Assembly: GCA_039583875.1 (NCBI GenBank)
Contig: CM077166.1
Location: forward strand, 77,230,564-77,294,563
Direction of reading: 5' to 3'
DNA from: Platanthera guangdongensis
Taxonomy: Eukaryota > Streptophyta > Magnoliopsida > Asparagales > Orchidaceae
DNA: 64,000 bases
In this document: positions 55,085-64,000 of the stretch, piece by piece
Layout: each line of letters opens with the position of its first letter
How positions within the stretch are numbered: the stretch's first letter is position 1
Notes under the pieces: generated by a model
Databases searched by the model: none
What the model saw: only the letters and a program-made list of their open reading frames with translations
Told to the model about the DNA's origin: nothing
Translations under genes and position numbers: made by a program

Positions 55085-57080
55085 ATGGGAAATAAGAGAG
55101 TTGATGAAGGCGAGGGGCGCAGCCGCTGCAGGAAACAGTTCACTGACCAGGACATCCCGCTCGGCAGGCTTCCTGAAGAAGACTACCGCGGGTTCGTCTG
55201 CGAGTACCTGGAGGAGGGGATTGACTCGCGGCCTCCCAAAGTTGGCGAGTCCATCAACACTTACTACCCGGGAGAGATCTCTTTCCACGTCTCGAACTTT
55301 GAGGCGGGGTTGAGGCTGCCTCTATGGCCTGAGGTAAAACAAGTTTTCAAATACTTCGGCATCGTCCCGGCGTAGTTCAACCCGAATGCTATTTCGGTGT
55401 TGATCGCCTTTGCCTACTATATGCATCGAGAGCGCATCGAGTTCAGCTTGACGGTCTTCCGCAAGCTATTTATCTACCACGCCAATGCTGATGACGTCTC
55501 GTACATTACCGGCCAAGGGCTCAAGGAGTGCGAGATGCACAACAAAAATCACCACTGGCTCACGTGGTTCATCTTCATCTGTGGCGACCGTGGTTTCTTC
55601 GGGGGCATCCCGCTCGCGCTGGTGTCTCCCCCAGAAAGCTTCTATGCCACCCCGCAGGTCAGCGGCCCAGAGAAGCTGCTGTATGAATATTTTGTCGCAA
55701 TAACTTCGAGGTGAACTAGCTGCGGCGAGGCCTCGACTCGCTGCCTTCGGTACTCCCTAGTGAAGGTACTCTCTCTTTTCTGTCTCGCTGTGTCTGATTG
55801 TTTCTCCGTCCCGCCTTCTCCCCGGCTTTGTTTGTCTTTCAGGGGAGCGAGTATTGCGAGGCCATCACCCATACAAAAGTAACATCCACCCCTCCAAGGG
55901 CCTTGATCTCACCTACGCGGCAGTTGAGGCGACAAGAGAGTCCTTGACTACTGCCCCTCTCAAAACGCCTTCAGATGACATGGCCCCCTCTCACTCCAGC
56001 CCTCCAAAGAGAATGAAGATGGCTGTGGTGGTCTCTAAGGGGAAAAAGAAGGTGACCCCAAAGGAGAAGGAGATAGTGAGGTCTCTGAGCCCTATCTCTT
56101 TGGATGGGTCTCCGTTGCCCCGCTCGCCTCGTCACCAGGCCGTCTCGCCTACTTGCGAGACGACACTCCCTAATCAACCTACTGCTGCCTCCAATCAACC
56201 AGCCGCTGTCATCAATCAACCAGCTGCTACTACCTCTCGCGAAGGCACTTCCTTCAGCCGTCCCGCCCCGTCTTCCCACATGAATTATAACTTGGGCCCT
56301 GCAGTTTCCGATGCAGCTGGGGACCCTGTTCTGCTGTGGGGGCGGGATGCCAACCGCGTCTCCATCTCCACCCTCCTTCCACCTTGGAAGGAGCAGGAGG
56401 AGCCCACCAGTCATGCTTTCGCCGTGGGATACGGCCTCTACGGTGGCCTCAACGCGGTCTCCCCTGAGAGCGAGTCTACGCGAGACCTCGTTATGAAGTC
56501 CTCCCATATCCATATGGGGGCTTTGGAGTTCTCGCACCGCGCCGCGCGCCGTCTGATATATATCAACAAAAAATGGTCAGAGAGCGAGATGAGCCTGGCG
56601 GCGGAGCGGGAGCGGTCAGAAGATCTCGCCAAGAGGTTGTTTGATGTCTAGAGCCTCCTCGCCAAAGCCCAAGGTGGAGTGGTAAAGCGCTATCCTTACC
56701 CTTAGTCTTTTTCTTTAGGAGCTGCTAACTAAAAACCTGACATCTCGCAGGATGCCGAGACGGCGGATTGGCTGCGCTCGCGAGCAGTGGCCCTGGAGGA
56801 GGAGGTCAAGGACTTAGAAGCCCAGAATACTCGCCTCCAGGCCGACGTGGCGTCATCGTCTCACCGAGAGCCCATTCGGACACCTCCGCCACACTATTCT
56901 TTTGATGAGGTCATAGAGCAGTGCCGAGATGTTGGCATCAGGGCCGTGGAGCTAATCCTGAAGATGATAAAGGACCTAGGGGTTGTGAAGGACGATTCAG
57001 AAACGGTGACTGTTCGGGACCTGGTCCCCCAGCTCTTTGGCGAGGAGAGCGAGGATTCTTCATCTGGCAAGGAGGAATGA
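55085..57080 (+). pseudogene. G antisense unit 2: gypsy-type 'Transposase_28'-like protein, two apparent introns
   Basis: ATG 55085 (MGNKRVDEGE). Residues about 50-200 (FEAGLRLPLWPEVKQVFKYFG, FNPNAISVLIAFAYYMH, NHHWLTWFIFICGDRGFFGG) resemble the 'putative gypsy type transposon' domain (Transposase_28) known from antisense ORFs of Tat elements. Exon 1 has TAG at 55373 and about 55717 and a lost T near 55691. Likely introns are 55766-55842 (GTACTC to TTTCAG) and 56682-56750 (GTAAAG to TCGCAG); both keep the frame. Later exons have a basic Pro/Ser-rich region, then a long coiled coil (ALEEEVKDLEAQNTRLQAD) and an acidic end. A TAG at 56649 lies in exon 2. Function is unknown. Confidence 0.68.
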
Positions 57081-57784
57081 CGCGCCACCTCCATGATCCA
57101 GAATCCCTCTCTCCTCTTCCTTCTGCTGCTTCTTGTAAAATTAAGACAAATCTTTTTTGAGCCTTTTTGTGATAAATAATGACGATCAAAAGTACATGTT
57201 TGTTGTTTTGCTCTTTATTATGCCAAATGAATTTCTATTTTGCCTCGGCCTGCGAGACGGTGCTACCCATCCGTCTCGCAGCCTTGCCCTTATTCTTTAT
57301 TTTGTTTGACTTTGCTTATTGAGAGACGTTCCTATGATGTTCTTACGCACGTGAGATGATTCTACTTCTTGTCTTGCGGCCTTGCTAGAGAGTTGGCCCT
57401 GGTCGCGGGTGAGATTCAAACGACGCAACCTTCTCGGCTCTCCTCAGGGTACTCCCGACGCGAGTGACTCTTGGTGATGCAGTCTGCCCTCTATTAGAGC
57501 GAGCCTTTCGCCTCGCGCGAGTGCCCGCTCGCCAAGCGAGACCATTCTTGGAACTGCCAGCTGCGAGTGCCCCCACTCGCACTACTACAAATTTTTGCCT
57601 TAGTTTATTTCTTTTCTTCTAAATTTAAGTCGGGATGTTGTTTTAAGAAGCCTTTCCCAACCATTCCATCATCGAGTAAGTTTACCGCCTTGCTGGCTTG
57701 GTGAGCCCGGGCAAGAAGTCCACCGGGGACCGGGCCGATCTCGAAGTGGTGTAGAATTTCCCAGGTTTAGACCTGTTCCCAAGA
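57081..57784 (+). other. G spacer between antisense unit 2 and the tandem array
   Basis: It starts with T-rich DNA and GATAAATAATGACG (57171-57184), a likely poly(A) region for unit 2. Then comes CT-rich DNA with repeated CTCGCGAG, GTCTCGC and GCGAGTG words. Degenerate array units may begin near 57680. No gene. Confidence 0.55.
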
Positions 57785-59706
57785 CCTTTGGACCCAACCT
57801 TCAAGAACCAGACCTTTCCCCCACAGGCGATCCTTCGGACCTGCCAGCTAGATGAGATCCTGCGCAATAGGTCTACCTGGGGCCGAGCCTAGGTCGGGGT
57901 GCCGATGAAGTTTCCACTAACCAGACCTATCCCCCACAGGAGAGCGGACCTGCTAGCTAGATGAGAGCCTGTGCAACGGGTCTACTAGAGGCTGAGCCGA
58001 GCTCGGGGTGCCGATGAAGTTTCCACTAACCAGACCTATCACCCACAGGCGAGCCTTCAGACCTGCCAGCTAGATGAGAGCCTGCGTAGCGGGTCTACCT
58101 GGGGCCGAGCCGAGCTCGGGGTACCGATGAAGTTTCCACTAACCAGACCTATCCCCCACAGGCGAGCCTTCAGACGTGCCAGCTAGATGAGAGCCTGTGC
58201 AGCGGGTCTACCTGGGGCCGAGTCGAGCTCGTGGTGTCGATGAAGTTTCCACTAACCAGACCTATCCCCCACAGACGAGCCTTCAGACCTGCCAGCTTGA
58301 TGAGAGCCTGCATAGCGGGTCTACCTGGGGCTGAGTCGAGCTCAGGGTGCTGATGAAGTTTCCAATAACCAGACCTATCCCCCACAGGCGAGCCTTCGGA
58401 CCTGCCAGCTAGATGAGAGCCTGCGCGGCGGGTCCACCTGGGGCCGAGCCGAGCTCGGGGTGCCGATGAAGTTTCCACTAACCAGACCTATCCCCCACAG
58501 GTGAGCCTTCAGACCTGCCAGCTAGATGAGAGCCTACGCAGCGGGTCTACCTGGGGCCGAGCCGAGCTCGGGGTGCCGATGAAGTTTCCACTAACCATAG
58601 CAATCCCCCACACGCGAGCCTTCAGACCTGCCATCTAGATGAGAGCCTGCACAACAGGACTACCTGGGGCTGAGCCGAGCTCGTGGTGCCGATGAAGTTT
58701 CCACTAACCAGACCTATCCCCCACAGGCAAGCCTTCAGACCTGCCAGCTAGATGAGAGCCTGCACAACGGGTCTACCTGGGGCTGAGCCGAGCTCGAGGT
58801 GCCGATGAAGTTTCCACTAACCAAACCTATCCCCCACAGGTGGGCCTTCGGACCTGCCAGCTAGATGAGAGCCTGCGCAGCGGGTCTACCTGGGGCCGAG
58901 CTGAGCTCGGGGTGCCGATGAAGTTTCCAATAACCAGACCTATCCCCCAGAGGCGAGCCTTCGGACCTGCCAGCTAGATGAGAGCCTGCGCAACGGGTCT
59001 ACCTGGTGCAGAGCCGAGATCGGGGTGCCGATGAAATTTCCATTAACCAGACCTATCCCCCAGAGGCGAGCCTATGGACCTGCCAGCTAGATGAGAGTCT
59101 GCGCAGCTGGTGTAACAGGGGCCGAGCCGAGCTCGGGGTGCCGATGAAGTTTCCACTAACCAGACCTATCCCCCACAGGCAAGCCTTCGGACCTGCCAGC
59201 TAGATGAGAGCCTGAGCAGCGGGTCTACCTAGGGCCGAGCCGAGCTCGGGGTGCCGATGAAGTTTCCACTAACCAGACCTATCCCCCACAGGCGAGTCTT
59301 CGGACCTGCCAGCTAGATGAGAGCCTGCGCAGCAGGTCTACCTGGCGCCGAGACGAGCTCGGGGTGTCGATGAAGTTTCCACTAACTAGACCTATCCCCC
59401 ACAGGCGAGCCTTCAGACCTGCCAGCTAGATGAGATCCTGCACAGCGGGTCTACCTCGGGGCGAGCCTAGCTCAGGGTGCCGATGAAGTTTCCACTAACC
59501 AGACCTATCCACCACAGGCGAGCCTTCGGACCTGCCAGCTAGATGAGAGCCTGCGCAGCGGGTCTACCTGGGGCCGAGCCGAGTTCGGGGTGCCGATGAA
59601 GTTTCCACTAACCAGACCTATCCCCCACAGGCGAGCATTCAGACCCGCCAGCTAGATGAGAGCCTGCACAGCAGGTCTACCTGGGGCCGAGCCGAGCTCG
59701 AGGTGT
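57785..59706 (-). repeat. 113-bp tandem array, about 17 copies
   Basis: Units start near CCGATGAAGTTTCCACTAAC and contain ACCTGCCAGCTAGATGAGAG and CTACCTGGGGCCGAGC. Starts of CCGATGAAG lie at 57902, 58011, 58124, 58237, 58350, 58463, 58576, 58689, 58802, 58915, 59028, 59141, 59254, 59367, 59480 and 59593, so the period is 113 bp (first step 109). Copies differ by a few changes. 113 is not a multiple of 3 and stops occur, so it is non-coding. It lies downstream of integrase in G, where Tat elements are known to carry variable tandem repeats that can seed satellites. Confidence 0.96.
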
Positions 59707-59823
59707 TGCAAAACACATAATTACATCCTATCATAAAAATTTCGCAATAGGCAAGAGAAAAACAAGTCAATTAATGTATTATAACAAGCTTGATTTTGAA
59801 TACATAATTACATCTTTTCCATC

Positions 59824-61176
59824 TCACGGGTAGAAGCGTTTTAGGTCATCGCCGCTCCATGTGTGGCTTAAGGTCCTCGCCTCCACATCCTGGAGGTAGT
59901 AACCTCCTGTTCCAAGGACCTCCTTCACTATGTAAGGTCCTTCCCAGTTCGGGTTGAGCTTTCCCACGGGCGCTGACCTTCCTGCCGCATCAACCTTTCT
60001 CAGCACCAGATTTCCTTCGGCAAACTGCTTGACCCTGACATACTTATCGAAATACTTGGCCATCCGCCGCTTGATCTCTTCTTGCATGATGGCTGCCACG
60101 TCCCGCAGATCCTCCACCATGTCTAGCGAGAGGCGTAACCCCTCCTCATTCTCCAACCTCCACGTCTCGTCTCCTTAGCCTGCGGCTGCGACCCGTGGGG
60201 AATGAACCTCGAACTCCACTGGCAAGACCGCCTTACACCCGTGAGAAAGCTTGAAGGGGGTCTCACTGGTGGCCGTGTTCGAGGTCGTTCGCAAGGCCCA
60301 CAGGACCGAGGGGAGTTGCTCCACCCAATTTCCTCTCAAGTTCTCCACTTTTTTCTTGAGTAGGTTCACAATAATTTTTTTTGCCGCTTCCACCTGGCCG
60401 TTGATCCAAGGGTGGTGGACAGAGGCAAATCCGAGATCTATCCCCAGCTGGGCGCAGAAGCTGATGAACTCTTCACTGGCAAACTGGGGGCCGTTATCTG
60501 TCACTATCGCTTGAGGCAGCCCGTGCTTGCATATGGTCTCCCCCCAGATGAAATTCCTTATGACTTGCGAGGTGACTTTGTCCAAGGCCTTAACCTCCAG
60601 CCACTTTGAGAAGTAATCGACCATGACCAGGAGGAACTTTCTCTGCCCACTAGCCGGAGGGAAAGGCCCGAACAAGTCCATCCCCCAGATGGCGAAAGGC
60701 CATGACGATCTTATGCTTCTAAGCCTTTGAGCAGGAAAGAGTTGGAGGGGGGCGTACAGCTGGCACTTTTGGCACCTCTTTGCGAACTCTGCTGCATCCT
60801 TCCTCAGGGTCTGCCAGAAGTACCCCTGCCTTATTACCCTTGCCTCCAATGTCCTTCCTCCCGAATGACTGCCGCACTCGCCCGAATGTACCTCCCCCAA
60901 GATCGTTGGGACCTCTTCTTCGGTTACACATCTTGCCAGGAGCCCTGACAACATCTTATGATGCAACCCCCCTTCTATCGTCAGGTAATGATCTGCCTTG
61001 CGCCTGAAGCTCTTTGCATCCTTAACCTCCTCTGTCAGCTGGCCTGTGGTCAGGAAGGTTACCAACGGGTCCACCCACGAGGATCGCCGACCTACCTCCA
61101 TCAACTCCCCTTCCTCAATTGCTGGCCGAAAAAGTTCAGTCAGGGTCCCTTCTACCCGAGGTCCAAACTTCGCCAA
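59824..61176 (-). pseudogene. pol: G integrase, one stop codon
   Basis: One minus-strand frame with a TAA at 60175-60177. Zinc finger: two His (GEVHSGECGSHSGG) and CQKC. Core: WGMDLFGPFPP, VTDNGPQFASEEF and the Glu in NGQVEAAKKII, so the DDE triad is whole. After the stop the frame goes on through a basic helix region (EEIKRRMAKYFDKYVRVKQF) to the C-terminal module (NPNWEGPYIVKEVLGTGGYYLQD) and ends DDLKRFYP at 59824. The LKRFYP ending is usual for Tat integrases, without chromodomain. Confidence 0.93.
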
Positions 61177-61268
61177 TCGATCGGTGACCGTGCTCTCCTC
61201 CCCGGGGACATGCTGGATTGAGAAAGACCGGAACCCACCGATGATCGCCCTTACCTTGGATAGGTATT

Positions 61269-61526
61269 TTATGAGAGTAGGCTCCCGAGCTTCGAACTCT
61301 CCTCGGATATGCGACGTACTACCATCGAGTCAGTGAAGGCCTCCACGTCCTGGATCTCAAGCTCCTTTGCCAAGCGAAGGCCGGCGATCACGACCTCATA
61401 TTCCGCTTGGTTGTTGGTCACCTGAAAGTAGTAAGCCACCGCCTGCTCTATCGTGACTCCCTGGGGGCTTATCAACACCACTCCTCCCCCGAGGGATTTC
61501 TTTCCCGATGCCCCATCAACCATCAT
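61269..61526 (-). pseudogene. pol: G second RNase H (archaeal type)
   Basis: MMVDGASGKKSLGGGVVLIS, TNNQAEYEVVIAGLRLAKEL and AFTDSMVV carry the Asp, Glu and Asp of an RNase H of the archaeal/plant type. This extra domain after the usual RNase H is known for the Tat lineage. A frameshift near 61269 and another before the integrase frame (61176) separate it from its neighbours. Confidence 0.85.
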
Positions 61527-61539
61527 CTTCCACGCTTAC

Positions 61540-62043
61540 TGTGGCTGCTGCTCCCCCTCCTCGACTTCAACAATATAATCCACCAGAAAGTCTGCCACCG
61601 CTTGCGCCTTAATGGAGAGTCTCGGAACAAAAGAGATGTCGAACTCGCTTAGTTCGATGGACCATTTGGCAAGTCTTCCCGAATGCTATACCCCTTCAAA
61701 GATCTTGCAAAGAGGATGGTCGGTCACCACCTTAATCGAGTGCGCTTGAAAAATATGGCCGGAGCTTCCTTTCCGAGACGACCAAAGTGTAAGCCAACTT
61801 TTCGAGGATGTGGTAGCGGAGCTCTGCCTTCTTCAAGATCAGGCTGACGTAGTAGATTGACAGTTGCTTCTTCCCCTATTCCCTTACTAGAACAAAGCTC
61901 ACCGCCTCAACTCCTACTCCAAGGTACAAGGTCAGGTCCTCCACTTCTTTTGGTCTTTGAAGCAGAGGAGCCTGAGAGAGCTGTCTCTTCAGCCCTTGGA
62001 AGGCTTCTTTGCACTCGGCGGTCCACTCAAACATTTGGTTCCC
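61540..62043 (-). pseudogene. pol: G first (gypsy-type) RNase H, decayed
   Basis: The minus strand after RT reads FEWTAECKEAFQGLKRQL, LTLYLGVGVEAVSFVLVRE and KKAELRYHILEKLAYTLVV, the usual gypsy RNase H layout. The first catalytic Asp position reads Gly (LYLGVG). Stops (TGA 62044, TAG near 61877 and others) and a later frameshift show decay. Confidence 0.7.
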
Positions 62044-62984
62044 TCATAGCACCTTGAAGAATGAAGAACACTTGTCTCCTGACCTGGAGAGGAACCTGCT
62101 CAGCCCAGCCAGTTTCCCTGTCAAGTGCTGGTCCTCCTTGGCATCGCGAGGTGATTCTAAATCCAGGATGGCCTTTACCTTGTCTGGGTTAGGTTCCACC
62201 ACTGCCGGAGTCAAGAGATGCCCAGGGAACTTCCCGCGGCTGGCCCCGAAGAAACACTTCAAGTGGTTCAGCCTCATCTTGAATCTTCGTAGGGTGGCGA
62301 ACGTCACTTCTAGATCCCGCGGGTGCAAATCCACACACTTGCTCTTGATCATCAGGTCATCGACATAGACCTCCAAGTTTCTCCCACTTTGATATCGGAA
62401 GACCTGATCCATCATGTGTTGGTATGTAGCCCCTGTGTTCTTCAACCTAAAGGGAATCATTTTATAACTAAAGCATCCCTCCCTCGTGATGAAGGAAACA
62501 TCCTTGACATCAGGAGGGTGCATCCGGATCTGGTGATAACCTGAAAAAGCATCCAAAAAGCTCATAATAGAAAAACCGACGGCTGAATCAACTAGCGCGT
62601 CGATCCGAGGTAGGGGTAGCAATCCTTAGGGCATGATTTATTTAACAAAGAGAAATCGATAAACATTTGCCATTTCCCACCCCCTTTCTTAACCATTACC
62701 ACATTGGAGATCCAGCCTGGATACTGGATCTCTGAGATGAAGCCGGCCTCCAGGAGCTTCCTGACTTCTTCGCGGATGGGTTCCTCCAGCTTGGTGGAGA
62801 TGGCTCTCATCTTTTGGCGTATGGTGCGAGTGCGGGGGTCCAGGTTCAGGCGATGACAGGATACGTCCGCGTCGATGCCTGGCATATCTGCCGCGCTCCA
62901 GGCGAAGATGTCAATGTTGATTTCAATGCAGGCCCGCACTCGCTCCCGGTCCTCGGGACTCAAGCCTCCACTGACCCACACCCT
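62044..62984 (-). pseudogene. pol: G reverse transcriptase
   Basis: Start of domain: DIFAWSAADMPGID, then QKMRAISTKLEEPIREEV and WISNVVMVKKGGGKWQMFIDF. A lost C in the C run at 62613-62616 moves the frame, which goes on with LPRIDALVDSAVGFSIMSFLDAFSGYHQIRM and YVDD at 62356-62367 (EVYVDDLMIKSK). The frame ends at TGA 62044, where CGA (Arg) is usual. These motifs (DAFSGYHQI, YVDDLMIKS) are typical of Tat and Athila RTs. Confidence 0.92.
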
Positions 62985-63998
62985 CTACTCCTGCCCTGCG
63001 CTGGTGAAGATCTCCATCTCCACCACTTCCTCGGCCGGCTCCAGCCGCGACCGCTCCCAGCTGACCCTTGCTTCTTCCTCCAGCTCCAACTCCTCCCTTC
63101 CCACTTCCTCCTCAATCTCCATCGCCTCCTCCGGCCCCTCCTACTGCTGCTCGACCTCCACACCCCTCTGGGCCTCTCTCTCCACCCCTCCTACTACTTG
63201 CTCTTCCACCTCCATCGCCTCCTCCGGGCTCTCCCGCTGTTGCTCGACCTCCACGCCCCTCTGGGCCTCTCTCTCAGCTTTCTCCCGCTCCTCTGTAGTC
63301 TCCTTCCTCGCCTCCTCTAGGCTCATCCCCTCTTCCTTGACGTCCTCCTCCTGCTCCGCCATATCCTTCTCTAGCTCTTCTGCCTCGGCCATCCAGGACA
63401 CGGTGTTGACCGCCGTCACATAACATTGCCTCGCCACCTTCGGATCCCCCCTGATCCTAACCTGCACCCCTCCATTATTGAACTTAAGACATTGGTGGAA
63501 ATAGGAGGGGACGCAGAGAAAGGCGCTGATGAGGGGACACCCAAAGATGGCGTTGTAACTGCTCGGAGCGTCCACTATCACGAACCTGTAATTCTGTGAT
63601 ACGCCTCCTAACTTCACATGCAGCCCTACTCCTCCTTCTACTTCCTTCCTCTCTCCAGAGAATCCGAACAGTGGTCCATCCGAAGAAAAGATCCTTTTCC
63701 CCTCAACCCTCATCTCATCAAAGGCCTTCTTGAAGATAACATTTACTGAGCTCCCGTTGTCCACCAGTATCCTCGAGACCGTGAAATTCTCCACCGCCGT
63801 CTGGATCACCAGGGCATCACAAAATGGATCTTCATAGTTCGGCATGTCTGCTGACGAGAAGGTGATCTTTTCTTCCGGCGGGGGAGCCTGGGAGGTAGAG
63901 GAGACCCCCCTTTGGTACATGGTTTGAATGCTCCCCTTGCGGGTTGCCTCGATCCCCACTCCTCTGTGGATCACCCTGATTCCTCCCCGGGTTACCAC
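62985..63998 (-). pseudogene. pol: G protease and acidic linker
   Basis: The frame enters from the right edge. SRILVDNGSSVNVIF is the protease active site in the form usual for Tat elements (DNGSS), and FIVVDAP...YNAIFGCPLIS-like residues form the second block. A Glu-rich linker of about 100 residues follows, with a 93-bp in-frame duplication. TAG codons at 63141 and about 62985 interrupt the link to RT; the frame is the same on both sides. Confidence 0.88.
63117..63300 (-). repeat. 93-bp in-frame duplication in G protease-RT linker
   Basis: ATCGCCTCCTCCGG at 63121 and 63214, and TGCTCGACCTCCAC...CCCCTCTGGGCCTCTCTCTC in both copies, are 93 bp apart. It encodes repeated EREAQRGVEVEQQ-type residues. 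Confidence 0.85.
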
Positions 63999-64000
63999 GT

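Larger units (their letters stand above)
52690..64000 (-). mobile_element. Element G: Tat-lineage Ty3/gypsy, right end outside the window
   Basis: The minus-strand order is protease, RT, RNase H, a second RNase H, integrase, a tandem-repeat region, two opposite-strand gene-like units and a putative 3' LTR. A second archaeal-type RNase H, a repeat-rich 3' region and an antisense extra ORF are known marks of Tat elements such as Retand and Grande. gag, the primer site and the 5' LTR lie beyond 64000. Confidence 0.85.

Noticed and set aside
54774..55313. Plus-strand ORF 54774-55313 as a membrane protein gene
   Set aside because: It has a hydrophobic stretch but overlaps the unit 2 promoter region and start in another frame; the 55085 frame has the recognisable domain.
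57785..59706. 113-bp array as a repeat-protein gene
   Set aside because: The unit length is not a multiple of three and stops occur in all frames.
62814..63423. Plus-strand ORFs rich in Ser, Leu and Pro opposite the G acidic linker
   Set aside because: Mirror of the Glu-rich minus-strand code; the minus strand has protease and RT motifs in frame on both sides.

Overview
The window looks like repeat-dense (heterochromatic) nuclear DNA of a flowering plant. I found no host gene, rRNA, tRNA or CRISPR. Nearly every stretch belongs to an LTR retrotransposon, and the elements are nested in one another. Evidence for a plant: LTRs with TG...CA ends, primer-binding sites for initiator Met-tRNA and tRNA-Asp, chromodomain Ty3/gypsy elements (chromoviruses), a Tat-type element with an antisense extra gene, and Ty1/copia elements. 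The species cannot be read from the sequence.

Layout, using letters for elements. A: a Ty1/copia element, plus strand, 1-20187, running off the left edge. It has the gag 3' part, a pol with five stop codons, a large extra ORF (ORF3) and a 3' LTR. B: a chromodomain Ty3/gypsy element, plus strand, 5545-16238, inserted inside A's ORF3. It has 2.5-kb LTRs and the target duplication ACCCC. C1: the 5' end (LTR, tRNA-Asp-type primer site, gag-like zinc knuckles) of a minus-strand element at 20188-22469, into which A inserted. C2: the 3' LTR of a related minus-strand element, 22818-24404, whose interior lies at 24405-24885 and 47050-47922. E: an old minus-strand Ty3/gypsy element, 24886-47044, with 5-kb LTRs and duplication CGGGT, inserted in C2. 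F: a young minus-strand chromovirus, 34999-42451, duplication AGGCT, inserted in E's 5' LTR. D: a gag-less Ty1/copia element, plus strand, 47923 to about 51285. C3: a third C-type LTR, 51279-52686, cutting D. G: a Tat-type Ty3/gypsy element, minus strand, about 52690 to beyond 64000. G has protease, RT, RNase H and integrase, a 17-copy 113-bp tandem array, and two gene-like units on the opposite strand.

All polyproteins show premature stops or frameshifts, so none looks able to act alone as it stands. F and B have near-identical LTR pairs and are the youngest; E and the C copies are older. Insertion order inferred from nesting: C1 before A before B; C2 before E before F, and C2 before D before C3.

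Most unusual features: (1) four LTR families (A, B, C, D) each carry tandem arrays built on short CpG-containing palindromes upstream of a TATA box, and two otherwise unrelated families share the core GTGTCGACAC; (2) G carries two opposite-strand units, each with TATA box, ATG, apparent intron and poly(A)-like signal; (3) A carries an ORF3 of about 885 codons that becomes one frame across the B insertion; (4) B's leader has three stem-loops with different stems around a conserved loop; (5) E's LTR has a dense cluster of W-box cores.
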